NCBI GenBank assembly: GCA_027623015.1
Contig: JAQBVR010000005.1
Coordinates: 1 to 50,754 of the forward strand
DNA: 50,754 nt
Direction: 5' to 3'
From: a bacterium
Lineage (GTDB): Bacteria > Patescibacteriota > Gracilibacteria > Peribacterales > Peribacteraceae
The position numbers and the translations under genes are program-made. Shown here one piece after another: positions 1-7,269 of the stretch (positions are counted from its first letter, which is position 1; every line of letters begins with the position of its first letter). The notes under the pieces are model-generated. The model ran no database searches and was not told the origin of the DNA. It saw nothing but the letters and a program-made list of their open reading frames with translations.

Positions 1-65
1 TCGACTTGCATGTGTTAGGCGCACCGCTAGCGTTCACTCTGAGCCAGGATCAAACTCTTCAAAAA
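1..65 (-). rRNA. rrs: 16S rRNA, 5' end only
   Basis: Read on the minus strand, this contains the universal 27F site AGAGTTTGATCCTGGCTCAG, followed by GAACGCTAGCGG and CTAACACATGCAAGTCGA, the conserved first ~65 nt of bacterial 16S rRNA. Aligning GAAGAG to E. coli positions 6-11 puts the mature 5' end near base 65. The rest of the gene lies beyond the window start. The fragment is too short and too conserved to place the organism. Confidence 0.97.
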
Positions 66-377
66 AGAGTATGACACTGTTATGTACCGTATTGGCCGGA
101 GCCGTTACGACACATGGTCAAAGAAAAAAATAGCTTAATTTATAATTTATAGTTTTATAGTTATGATTCTTGCAAGACAACAAGTTGCCTTGAAGAAATA
201 GACTTAGATTACACTTCTCTACTCAACAATGCTGTGAATGATCACTGAGCATTCACCCTGACTTTATGGAACGGGTGAAGGAGCTCTTGCCCATACACAC
301 GATAGAGGGCAAAAGCCGACTAGAGGTGTGAGGGTAAATTGACTAGTCTCTCCGATAAGAGGAAAGGTAGCCGAGTC
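66..377 (-). other. rrn leader (transcribed spacer upstream of 16S)
   Basis: About 310 nt without a credible ORF lie between the 16S 5' end and the candidate P1 promoter. The region holds short inverted repeats: TTCACCC facing GGGTGAA near 252-279, and TTGCCC facing GGGCAA near 288-312. Leaders of rRNA operons normally carry processing stems and antitermination elements. I could not identify a definite boxA, and the processing partner 3' of 16S is outside the window. Confidence 0.55.
146..175 (-). promoter_or_regulatory. candidate rrn promoter P2
   Basis: The minus strand shows TTGCAA, an 18-nt spacer and TATAAA, about 80 nt before the 16S 5' end, in an AT-rich stretch. Tandem rrn promoters are common in bacteria. 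The AT richness makes a chance match possible. Confidence 0.35.
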
Positions 378-405
378 ATTGTAGAGCCGATATGCTTCTG
401 GTCAA
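378..405 (-). promoter_or_regulatory. candidate rrn promoter P1
   Basis: On the minus strand there is a -35 TTGACC (5/6) and a -10 TACAAT (5/6) with a 16-nt spacer, pointing toward 16S. This is the best sigma-70-like promoter upstream of the rRNA and would give a leader of about 300 nt. Confidence 0.6.
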
Positions 406-424
406 GGAATTCTAAGGATTTTCT

Positions 425-433
425 TGATATACT
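425..433 (+). promoter_or_regulatory. extended -10 promoter of the first GT2 gene
   Basis: TGATATACT is a TGn extended -10 with 5/6 match to TATAAT. It ends 9 nt before the ATG at 443, so transcription should start almost at the initiation codon. No Shine-Dalgarno sequence fits in the gap, which suggests a leaderless mRNA. Confidence 0.5.
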
Positions 434-442
434 ACTTTTGTC

Positions 443-1168
443 ATGACTTCTCTTTCACTTGTTATTCCGGCTTACAACGAAGAAGCTTCTCTGGAAGCCT
501 TAATTGTTGAAGCATTGCCGATTCTACATGATTCTTGCGATTCATTCGAAATCATTATTCTTGATGATGCAAGTAGTGACAAGACGCCCGAAATCATTCG
601 CAAACTTGCTGCGGACCGTTCTTCGGAGATCCGCGCGGCATATCATGAGAAAAATCTAGGCATAGGGAAGACGTTTGAAGAGCTATATCGCATGGCGAAA
701 AAAGACTATGTTTTACTTCTTCCAGGTGACGGTGAATATGGTCCAGATGTTATACCGCGGATCATTCCACTTCTAAAAGAGAACGATATGGTGCTCTGTA
801 TTCGCAGACGAGAAAACAAAAGTTTGTGGCGTCGTGTTGTCTCTCGTTTATATGCTCTCTTTACACGCATTCTTTTTGGCGTCGACATTCGCAGTCCAGG
901 AAGCATCAAGTGTATGAAGAGAGGGATCATCGAAAAGACTCCCATTGTGTCGCAAGGAGTATTTGCAGATGTGGAACGTGCTATTCGTGCTGCACGTGCG
1001 GGTTACAAGATCGCTACACTCGAAGTAACTCTTCGCAGTCGTAAAGGAGGAGTTGGCTCGGGTGCTAATTGGAAATTAATATTTGGGACGGTGGTGGATA
1101 TGATTCGCCTGCGCTACCGCTTGCTCAAAACTACAAATCCCAAATCCCAAATCCCAAATAATTCCTAA
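443..1168 (+). CDS. family 2 glycosyltransferase
   Basis: This 241-aa GT2 (GT-A fold, dolichyl-phosphate-mannose-synthase-like) protein opens with SLVIPAYNEE. It has the nucleotide-binding LDDASSDKT near residue 40 and a GDGEYG element near 95 where the family's DxD-type metal site falls. Such enzymes move a sugar from a nucleotide donor to a lipid or glycan acceptor on the cytoplasmic face. There are no clear C-terminal membrane helices, unlike GT2 proteins paired with GtrA. The last ~10 residues (NPKSQIPNNS) are encoded by the heptamer repeat at 1135, so the native C-terminus was probably replaced by repeat sequence. Donor and acceptor are unknown. It lies upstream of an acetyltransferase on the same strand. 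Confidence 0.85.
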   Translation: MTSLSLVIPAYNEEASLEALIVEALPILHDSCDSFEIIILDDASSDKTPEIIRKLAADRSSEIRAAYHEKNLGIGKTFEELYRMAKKDYVLLLPGDGEYGPDVIPRIIPLLKENDMVLCIRRRENKSLWRRVVSRLYALFTRILFGVDIRSPGSIKCMKRGIIEKTPIVSQGVFADVERAIRAARAGYKIATLEVTLRSRKGGVGSGANWKLIFGTVVDMIRLRYRLLKTTNPKSQIPNNS

Positions 1169-1208
1169 TTGTCTTAGTTTGCAGTTTGCGATTTGCAGTT
1201 TGCAATTT
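1135..1208. repeat. heptamer-repeat element, two arms
   Basis: The left arm is three AAATCCC units plus a partial one. The right arm is AGTTTGC/GATTTGC units. Both share CAAA (or TTTG) at 7-nt spacing but are only imperfectly complementary. The left arm encodes the tail and supplies the stop of the GT2 gene. The right arm abuts the acetyltransferase start. Confidence 0.85.
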
Positions 1209-1219
1209 ACTATAGCTTC

Positions 1220-1711
1220 ATGCCCATCCACTCCACTGCCATCATCTCCGACCAGGCGAAGCTTGGTGACAATGTCTCAGTCTGGCACTTTACGATCATT
1301 CGTGAGAATGTTGAGATAGGAGATAACTGCATCATCGGAGGAAATGTGTACATCGATGAAGGTGTAAAGATTGGCAACAATGTAAAGATCCAAAATAATG
1401 CTTTGATCTACAGACATGCCATCATCGAAGATGGTGTGTTCATTGGCCCAGGTGCGATGCTCATCAACGACAAAGTACCGCGTGCGGTGAATCCAGATGG
1501 TAGCCTGAAAGATGCAAGTGCATGGGAGTGCGGAACAACAGTAGTGAAAAAAGGCGCATCGATTGGCGCAGGAAGTATCATTCTTCCCGATATGACTATC
1601 GGAGAAAGAGCGCTTATAGGTGCGGGGTCTGTTGTGACGAAAGATGTTGCAGCAGGGAAATTAGTTGTGGGGAATCCTGCGAAAGAAGTGGGGGAGGCAC
1701 CAGATAGCTAA
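1220..1711 (+). CDS. left-handed beta-helix acetyltransferase (WbpD/WlbB-like)
   Basis: The protein has 163 aa if started at MPIHSTAI. The track start at 1193 lies in the repeat and adds non-conserved residues. The chain is almost wholly hexapeptide repeats (IGDNCIIGGNVYI, VKIGNNVKIQNN), the LbH fold of trimeric acetyl-CoA-dependent acyltransferases, with the family insert around INDKVPRAVNPDG. It resembles WbpD/WlbB, which acetylate the 3-amino group of UDP-GlcNAc3NA to give UDP-2,3-diacetamido-glucuronate. The next two genes look like WbpB and WbpE, and a WbpA-like dehydrogenase lies at 28.6 kb, so the role fits the pathway. The exact substrate is inferred. Confidence 0.85.
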   Translation: MPIHSTAIISDQAKLGDNVSVWHFTIIRENVEIGDNCIIGGNVYIDEGVKIGNNVKIQNNALIYRHAIIEDGVFIGPGAMLINDKVPRAVNPDGSLKDASAWECGTTVVKKGASIGAGSIILPDMTIGERALIGAGSVVTKDVAAGKLVVGNPAKEVGEAPDS

Positions 1712-1712
1712 A

Positions 1713-1752
1713 AATTTCAAATACCAAGCACCAAATTTCAAAATCCAAATCT
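1713..1752. repeat. heptamer-repeat arm
   Basis: AAATTTC, AAATACC, AAGCACC, AAATTTC and AAAATCC-type units follow at 7-nt period directly after the acetyltransferase stop. No matching facing arm is evident. Confidence 0.75.
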
Positions 1753-1776
1753 TAGTCATCATCCTATTACCCTTTG

Positions 1777-1850
1777 TCTGAACAGCAGATTTCGCAGATG
1801 TGGCAGATAAGAAGGATGGTTTGTAGAATCTGTGTAATCTGTGGTTCAGA
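1777..1850. repeat. inverted repeat with 9-nt CAGAT units
   Basis: Arms begin TCTGAAC..CAGATT and end AATCTG..GTTCAGA. Twenty of 24 outer bases match, and CAGAT recurs every 9 nt within the arms. A relative lies at 44431-44507. It sits between two convergent genes and could act as a terminator in both directions, although it lacks a clean U-tract. Confidence 0.8.
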
Positions 1851-1857
1851 CAGTGTG

Positions 1858-2853
1858 CTACGCGTTAAGCTTCTCGTGTTTCTTTCCAGATTCTAACATC
1901 AGCTGTGCCAGACGGAGTGCTTCGAGACCATCTGCTCCAGAGACTGGAGGTTCTGTATCGTTGGTGATGCATTCCACGAAGCTGCGGATCTCGCGCTTGA
2001 GTGGCTCTTCTTTTTGCACTTTATACTTCATCATCATGCCTTCATTCACACCACGCCAGAGGCCCATGGCTTCCCAGTTACTGCTTTTTACTTCTTCGTT
2101 TTCGAAGAAGGTAAGGTCTTGTGTCAGGTAGTTCACGTGGAACGTTCCTGCCTCTCCTGTTACGTAGAGTTCGCGGATCTTTACTGGCGTTATCCAGTTG
2201 ATGTTGATGTTTCCGATGATCCCGCCTTCGAGTCGGACGATACTGCTGAGCAAGTCTTCATGTTCTCCTACACATGCTTCTATTTCTGCGTAGACGTTTT
2301 CGATCTTCGCATCTGTGACAAACGAGATGATGTCGAGGTCATGTACTGCAAGGTCGAGGACGACTCCTGTGTCTGTGATTCTTGTAGGGTATGGACCTTG
2401 CCTGCGCGCCTCTATGTAGCGTACTTGTCCGAGTTCTTTGTTCAAGAGCCTCTCTTTGAGTTGCTGCACTGCGGGGTTGAATCGTTCGATGTGTCCAACC
2501 ATTAGTTTTACTCCTGCAGCTTTTGCTTCGTTTATTAACTGTTGCCCTTCTTCAAGTGTTGCAGCGATTGGTTTTTCTATAAGAAGGTTGCAGCCTGCTT
2601 CTATGACCGTGCGGGCGATGTCTATATGGAGAGATGTTGGTACCGCGATGCTGACAACATCTGGCTTCTCTGTAGCAAGCATCTCTTGGTAGTTCGTGTA
2701 CGACATTGCACCATACTTTTTGCCGATGGCAGCGCCTGCATCTGCATTCGCATCTGCAACAGCAACGAGTTCACAGTTGCCAAGGTCAGCATACACACGT
2801 GCGTGGTGTTGGCCCATAGCTCCGACGCCGATGACAGCAGCTTTCAAGCTCAT
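1858..2853 (-). CDS. Gfo/Idh/MocA oxidoreductase (WbpB-like)
   Basis: From MSLKAAVIG the protein is 331 aa. The track start 4 codons upstream is also possible, and neither has a good ribosome binding site. The N-terminal Rossmann motif GVGAMG, the catalytic-lysine motif EKPIAATLEEG near residue 94 and AVHDLD (conserved His) define the family. WbpB oxidises C3 of UDP-GlcNAcA with NAD+ to the 3-keto sugar that WbpE then aminates. Its neighbour at 2935 is such an aminotransferase on the same strand, which would be transcribed first. Other Gfo/Idh activities remain possible. Confidence 0.85.
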   Translation of the reverse strand: MSLKAAVIGVGAMGQHHARVYADLGNCELVAVADANADAGAAIGKKYGAMSYTNYQEMLATEKPDVVSIAVPTSLHIDIARTVIEAGCNLLIEKPIAATLEEGQQLINEAKAAGVKLMVGHIERFNPAVQQLKERLLNKELGQVRYIEARRQGPYPTRITDTGVVLDLAVHDLDIISFVTDAKIENVYAEIEACVGEHEDLLSSIVRLEGGIIGNININWITPVKIRELYVTGEAGTFHVNYLTQDLTFFENEEVKSSNWEAMGLWRGVNEGMMMKYKVQKEEPLKREIRSFVECITNDTEPPVSGADGLEALRLAQLMLESGKKHEKLNA

Positions 2854-2934
2854 CCTACTTCGCATTCTAAGTAACCTAAAAACATATAGATAGACAATTC
2901 TAATTGTATTTCATTAGTGAATGCTACGAAGGAT

Positions 2935-4017
2935 TTATAGACTATTTACAGCAGTGACGATACGCTCTCTGTCCTCCTCACTCAATGAAGGATGTACAGG
3001 AATACAGAGTACTTGGCTGGAGATGCGGTCTGTTACGGGGAGATCTGGCGGAGTACCAATGGCCTCTCGGATGTGTGGGTGCTTTGTCAGAGACTTCGGA
3101 TAGAAGTTCGAAGAGCCGACTCCAGCTTCTTTTAGTGTTTCTGCTGCAGCGTCACGATCATCTAACAACACTGCATACTGATGCCATGCATGAATGTATC
3201 CATCTTTCACTATTGGCGCTTCAACACTGGTGATGTTTGCAGAGAAATACTCGGCATTTGCGGTTCGTTTAGCATGAAAGTCTGCGAGCTGTCCCATCTG
3301 TGCGAGTCCAATAGAGGAGCAAAGGTCGTTGAGGCGGAAGTTGTACCCGAGTATCTCATGCTTGTTGCGTTCTTTCATTCCATGGTTGCGTAACAGTCTG
3401 CACTTGTCTGCAAATGCCTCATCGTTGGTTGTGATCATCCCGCCCTCTCCACTCATGATGTTCTTCGTTGCGTACATGCTGAAACATCCTGTCGCAAATC
3501 CCCCTGTTGGAGTGCCGTTGTACGATGCACCAATTGCTTGGCATGCATCTTCTATCACTATCAGATTATGAGCCTCTGCAATCGCAAGAATCGCATCCAT
3601 ATCACAAGGGTGACCGTAGATGTGTACGGGCAGTATCGCTTTGGTCTTTGGTGAGATGGCTGCTTCTATCTTACTGGGGTCGATGTTGAATGTTTCTTCT
3701 TCTATATCGACGAACACTGGTGTCGCACCTACATGGAGTATCGCATTGGCCGTAGCTATAAACGTAAATGGCGTTGTGATCACCTCATCTCCGGGGCCGA
3801 TGCCATGTGCGAGGAGCGCTACGTGGAGTGCAGTTGTTCCAGACGATGTTGCTATGCCATGTTGCGATCGACACGTACTGGCAAACGACTCCTCGAGTTT
3901 TGCTGTAACAGGGCCTTGTGCCAAGATCCCTGAATCTAGTACAGCATTAACTGCATCTCGTTCTGCTTTACCTATGACAGGTTTGGCCATGTGGATGAAC
4001 GACTCTGGAGTGGGCAT
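2935..4017 (-). CDS. DegT/DnrJ/EryC1 sugar aminotransferase (WbpE-like)
   Basis: The protein has 360 aa from MPTPESFIHMAKPV. The longer track start reads through the GAAATAAG repeat and is rejected. SGTTALHVALLA, TTPFTFIATANAI, EDACQAIGASYNG and SMYATKNIMSGEGG (the lysine that forms the PLP aldimine) are classic for type-I-fold sugar aminotransferases. In the Wbp pathway this step uses glutamate to aminate UDP-3-keto-GlcNAcA. It is probably co-transcribed with the WbpB-like gene 80 bp downstream. Assignment to the 3-amino position rests on neighbours. Confidence 0.88.
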   Translation of the reverse strand: MPTPESFIHMAKPVIGKAERDAVNAVLDSGILAQGPVTAKLEESFASTCRSQHGIATSSGTTALHVALLAHGIGPGDEVITTPFTFIATANAILHVGATPVFVDIEEETFNIDPSKIEAAISPKTKAILPVHIYGHPCDMDAILAIAEAHNLIVIEDACQAIGASYNGTPTGGFATGCFSMYATKNIMSGEGGMITTNDEAFADKCRLLRNHGMKERNKHEILGYNFRLNDLCSSIGLAQMGQLADFHAKRTANAEYFSANITSVEAPIVKDGYIHAWHQYAVLLDDRDAAAETLKEAGVGSSNFYPKSLTKHPHIREAIGTPPDLPVTDRISSQVLCIPVHPSLSEEDRERIVTAVNSL

Positions 4018-4032
4018 GGGGAGAGTATGATT

Positions 4033-4115
4033 AAGAAATAAGAGAAATAAAAGAAATAAGGGAAATAAGGGAGGGGTCACGTATTTCTCTTATTGCCCTT
4101 ATTTCCCTTATTTCT
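4033..4115. repeat. 9-mer (GAAATAAGN) inverted repeat
   Basis: Tandem GAAATAAGn units form the left arm, and the right arm is their complement. Twenty bases (4052-4071 against 4096-4115) are perfectly inverted around a 24-nt loop. It fills the space between divergent genes at 4017 and 4138, so each transcript or its promoter region would contain it. Confidence 0.9.
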
Positions 4116-4137
4116 ATTCGTCATTCATACTATCTGT

Positions 4138-5865
4138 ATGAAAAATTGGCACGTACTCGCTTTGGCAGTAGTAGTAGGGCTAGCAGTTTTCCTTCCTAAT
4201 GTTTGGCAATCAATGGATAGTCGATACCAAGGCATCCCCGTTCAGCTCAATACAGACGAACACGCATATCTCATTCATCAACAAGAAACATTACTGGGAC
4301 GGTTTGGGCAAGGAGGCAAGGGCATCGTCGCTGCGTACTACGATGAACCGAGTTTTGTCGTCACTCCTATAGAAGAAGTCTACGGTGTGCTCTTTGGATG
4401 GACGGGCATCTCTGCAGCAAAACTCTTTCAGCTGATGGATTTCATCATTCCGTTTCTCTTAGTACTCGTGATGTACGCGTGCAATAGATCACTTGGGTTT
4501 AGCAAACGCTCTTCACTGATCATCACAGCACTCTGGTGCAGCTTCGAGTTGTATCATCTTGGTCGACCGATCAATCAGCGAACATCTTTTCTGTTGATGC
4601 TCCTGACCATCTGGAGTTTTGCAGAGGTGCTGAAGGGTAGTAGATCTGCACAGTGGTGGTTCGTCGAGCTCACCATCACATCAATAGTAGCAGGTGCGCT
4701 GATGGGTGCACTTGTAGGAGTGTATCTTTGGGGGTGGCTAGCGGTGTGGTGTGTCGGAGCTTTGATTGGGATACTACTCATCGTTTCTGCTGATTGGTTA
4801 CTCGTTACTCGTTACTCGTTTATTGGATTGTGGGGAGCGGTATGTGCGTCTCCATTTCTGTACCACATCTATGCGATCCAAAGTCACCCAGCCTACGCAG
4901 ATGCTATGGAACGCACGGGAGTGCGCGCGTGGAATCTTCCAGAGTCGTGGCCGTGGTCCATTTGCACATTCATCATGGCTATCGCTACTACGGTTGTTTG
5001 GTATAAGCGTGGAAAGAAGACTGAGGAGTTAGGTATTACTGCAGTTGCACTCAGTGCATTTATCTTGATAAACCAACATATGATTCATGGTGTGGAAATT
5101 CTTTTCCGAAATCATTACCTCATGTGGATCGGGTGGGGGGCGTTGCTAACGGGTGGGTACCTTTTGAAAAATTGCAAATTGCAAATTGCAAATTGCAAAA
5201 AAATTCCAAATCCCTCCCCACGCCAAGGCTACGAGGGGCAGGCCAAATTCCAAATCCCAATGATTGGTTTGATTGCTTCCACTTTGATAGTTGGTGCTCT
5301 CTATACAGAGAACAGATACTACCTGCACCAATGGATGCGCACAGAGGGGAGGTTCGAAGAGCAGCATTTAGCGAGTGCACTACCTGTGTTGGACGCACTT
5401 GATACGACCACGATTCTTTCTGATTCGTATACGACAGGTTTTCTTCTTTCACACACCAAACACTACGGTGTGTATAGCGAGTACCTTTTCCAAGCGTATT
5501 TGGTTCCACATACAGAACTTGCAGAGCGCTACTGTGTGTCGGAGTATCCACTACCAGATGAGCTCAAACGTGATCCCCGTATTCTCAACTGGAACATCCA
5601 ACTTGACTCTGCTCTTCGCGAGGAGTTTCGCACACGACAAGATGCTCTTGTTGCGGATGCATGTGCGTTGGTCGAGACAGATATGAAGGAGAGATTAGAT
5701 TTATACGATGTGGAGTATCTGTTTTGGGATGAAAAGCGGCAGCCAGAGTGGGACGTCAAAAGCTATGGGGTGGAGGTGGAGTTTGTGGAGCGGGGGGAGG
5801 GGTGGAGTTTGTGGAAAATCGCAAATTACAAAGAAGAAGAATCTTTGGACGTTACAAACTTGTAA
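4138..5865 (+). CDS. multi-pass membrane protein, GT-C glycosyltransferase-like
   Basis: From MKNWHVLALAVVV the protein is 575 aa. The track's first 15 residues come from the repeat. An N-terminal membrane helix is followed by an outside loop with an acidic pair (TDEHAYL) near residue 40, about ten hydrophobic segments and a soluble C-terminal domain of roughly 170 aa. This plan is typical of GT-C enzymes (PMT, ArnT, STT3), which use lipid-linked sugars outside the membrane. No specific family motif was recognised. Two repeats are translated: three TTACTCG copies (ADWLLVTRYSF) and a larger insertion around residues 344-375 rich in K, N, Q and P. Either may disturb function or sit harmlessly in a loop. 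Confidence 0.65.
   Translation: MKNWHVLALAVVVGLAVFLPNVWQSMDSRYQGIPVQLNTDEHAYLIHQQETLLGRFGQGGKGIVAAYYDEPSFVVTPIEEVYGVLFGWTGISAAKLFQLMDFIIPFLLVLVMYACNRSLGFSKRSSLIITALWCSFELYHLGRPINQRTSFLLMLLTIWSFAEVLKGSRSAQWWFVELTITSIVAGALMGALVGVYLWGWLAVWCVGALIGILLIVSADWLLVTRYSFIGLWGAVCASPFLYHIYAIQSHPAYADAMERTGVRAWNLPESWPWSICTFIMAIATTVVWYKRGKKTEELGITAVALSAFILINQHMIHGVEILFRNHYLMWIGWGALLTGGYLLKNCKLQIANCKKIPNPSPRQGYEGQAKFQIPMIGLIASTLIVGALYTENRYYLHQWMRTEGRFEEQHLASALPVLDALDTTTILSDSYTTGFLLSHTKHYGVYSEYLFQAYLVPHTELAERYCVSEYPLPDELKRDPRILNWNIQLDSALREEFRTRQDALVADACALVETDMKERLDLYDVEYLFWDEKRQPEWDVKSYGVEVEFVERGEGWSLWKIANYKEEESLDVTNL
4798..4818 (+). repeat. TTACTCG x3 inside a coding sequence
   Basis: Three perfect 7-nt copies lie in frame in the membrane protein gene. 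The same heptamer type (GTTACTG/GTTACTC) forms an intergenic array at 41978. Because 21 is divisible by 3, the frame is kept. Confidence 0.9.
5167..5260 (+). repeat. heptamer-repeat insertion inside a coding sequence
   Basis: Four AAATTGC-type units, then AATTCCAAATCCC, a ~30-nt GC-rich core and a further AAATTCCAAATCCC, are translated in frame as a hydrophilic stretch between two hydrophobic segments. The same units occur in intergenic elements at 7194, 8552 and 1135. Confidence 0.9.
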
Positions 5866-6601
5866 CAAGCATCAACGTTTCTTGTTTGAGAGATGTGCGT
5901 ATTCTTTGGAATTCTTTTTCATCAAGCAATGTATTGAGATCCTGATCAATAATGGTTTGTGTAACATGCTTTTCAATAAACTGCGCTAGTTGCCCGAAGA
6001 ATGTTTGTATGGGTACTCCAGCTCTTTCCTCAATAACCTGTGTGTTGTACGGCAATCCGTTGCTAAGAAATACATGAATATCGTAGATGTCTCGTCCAGC
6101 AATGCTTTGTGTTTTGGCAAATCGATCTACTGGGGTGACCAATTTGTTTGCAACTATTGTTGGTATGGTCTGACATGGGACGAAGCGATCGATGTCTACC
6201 ATTTTGATGATTTCATACGTGTTTGTTGTTGGTGGATTAGTCGTTACATCTATTTTTATCGTGTTTCTTTCCTGTGAATTTTTTGTAGGATATCGTAAGA
6301 AATACTGTGGCACTTGCGTGCTTGCATCTTTTATTTCTAGATCAAGTTTTGCAAAGATTGTTTCAAGCTGTATGCGAACGGTATCCATTTTTTCCTTATC
6401 AATGAGATCGAAATCGAGATCTATGGAAAAACGATCGAGAATATTGCGCATTGCAGCACAGGTACCCCCTTTAAACTTCAAATTTGTCGATAGGACATCG
6501 TCATCCACTATTGCGGAGAGGAGTCTATAGAGCCAGAGGCGATGCTGTGCATCTTGTGGTTTAGGGAGAAGCATTTGCTCTTTGTGTAATAGGATATCCA
6601 A
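5852..6601 (-). CDS. abiEii: AbiEii-type nucleotidyltransferase toxin
   Basis: This 249-aa protein is of the AbiEii/AbiGii family. It shows LKFKGGTCAAMRNI (the GG(T/S) nucleotide-binding motif), RFSIDLDFDLI (the DxD metal ligands), IKIDVT and GRDIYDIHVFL, in the family order. AbiE systems are type IV toxin-antitoxin pairs in which the nucleotidyltransferase restrains growth and can block phage. The gene overlaps the end of the AbiEi-like gene by 41 nt, as in an operon. Its 3' end overlaps the end of the convergent membrane protein gene by 14 nt. Confidence 0.9.
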   Translation of the reverse strand: MDILLHKEQMLLPKPQDAQHRLWLYRLLSAIVDDDVLSTNLKFKGGTCAAMRNILDRFSIDLDFDLIDKEKMDTVRIQLETIFAKLDLEIKDASTQVPQYFLRYPTKNSQERNTIKIDVTTNPPTTNTYEIIKMVDIDRFVPCQTIPTIVANKLVTPVDRFAKTQSIAGRDIYDIHVFLSNGLPYNTQVIEERAGVPIQTFFGQLAQFIEKHVTQTIIDQDLNTLLDEKEFQRIRTSLKQETLMLVTSL

Positions 6602-7091
6602 CGTGCGTTTGTATAGCGTGTACCGCGCTCCAATCTATAGGTGCATCGAAGTGATATTTTGGATTGAAGTAGAGAAGATCTGCGATGGCTCTTTCGGGTG
6701 ATGCGGTATAGATACCATCGTGCAATGTTACTCCTTTTGTATTGTGCAGATGACCTGGATGTAACTGTCTGCTGATGAATGCATGCCCAGATAATTGCCA
6801 TTTTTTCGATAGTGTTGACACAAATGTTATTGCCTTTATTTGCTGTAGGATGATTCCATGTCGTGCGAGTACTGTTTCTGTTGAAAGGTAGCAATACTCG
6901 TGGAGTGACGCTGCTCCTATTTTTTCGGCTGATACGTTATTCGTGGGCATGAGGCTATAGAGTCCACGGTGTAGTCGATACAGCAGTCCTTGTTGGCAAT
7001 ACCGACGCAACGTAGTCCAGAGCGTATTTTCATTGTCGATATTCCATAACTTTGCGATGTCGTGTGTGTGAAACAGTACTTCGTTTGTCAC
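6561..7091 (-). CDS. abiEi: AbiEi-like antitoxin and autoregulator
   Basis: The N-terminal winged helix (DIAKLWNIDNENTLWTTLRRY, then GLLYRLHRGLYSL) is followed by an AbiEi-type C-terminal domain (SPERAIADLLYF). AbiEi proteins repress their own operon through the wing-helix domain and neutralise AbiEii. I start at the GTG at 7091 (176 aa). The track ATG at 7217 lies in a repeat and upstream of the visible promoter and operator, so it cannot be on that transcript. In-frame alternatives downstream of the promoter are only ATT or this GTG. No strong ribosome binding site is visible. Confidence 0.82.
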   Translation of the reverse strand: MTNEVLFHTHDIAKLWNIDNENTLWTTLRRYCQQGLLYRLHRGLYSLMPTNNVSAEKIGAASLHEYCYLSTETVLARHGIILQQIKAITFVSTLSKKWQLSGHAFISRQLHPGHLHNTKGVTLHDGIYTASPERAIADLLYFNPKYHFDAPIDWSAVHAIQTHVGYPITQRANASP

Positions 7092-7131
7092 AGCAAGCTG
7101 CGCAATGCGGGATCCCGATGAGTTACGTAAA

Positions 7132-7151
7132 ACTGTACTTATATGTACAGT
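7132..7151 (-). promoter_or_regulatory. palindromic operator of the abiE operon
   Basis: ACTGTAC and GTACAGT form a perfect 7-bp inverted repeat with a 6-nt AT spacer, overlapping the end of the -10 box and the expected transcription start. AbiEi antitoxins bind inverted repeats in their own promoter, so this is the likely operator. Confidence 0.65.
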
Positions 7152-7177
7152 ATAGTGTAACGTAGTTGAATTTGCAA
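7149..7177 (-). promoter_or_regulatory. abiE promoter
   Basis: On the minus strand, TTGCAA (4/6 of the -35) and TATACT (5/6 of the -10) are separated by exactly 17 nt. The start point would fall near 7142, about 50 nt before the GTG start. Confidence 0.65.
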
Positions 7178-7193
7178 GAGGTGGAGTCTTTGG

Positions 7194-7267
7194 AAAATTG
7201 CAAATCGCAAATCGCAAACATTATTCATTCATAGTCTTTGCAATTTGGTTTTTGTCATTTGGTATTT
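7194..7267. repeat. heptamer-repeat element, facing arms
   Basis: The left arm has AAATTGC/AAATCGC units and the right arm CTTTGCAATTTGG..CATTTGG units, imperfectly complementary. It separates the abiE operon from the GtrA-like gene. The right arm nearly reaches the GtrA stop. Confidence 0.8.
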
Positions 7268-7269
7268 CT

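Noticed and set aside
1135-1208. Insertion sequence or MITE with target-site duplication
   Set aside because: No fixed terminal sequence, no consistent target duplication, and unit sequence differs between elements. No transposase in the window.
5120-5551. Minus-strand 143-aa ORF in the membrane protein gene
   Set aside because: Shadow ORF kept open by the heptamer repeat. No domain features.
7092-7217. Upstream extension of the AbiEi-like ORF
   Set aside because: It covers the promoter, the operator and a repeat arm. The translated residues (MRFAICNF..) come from AAATCGC units.
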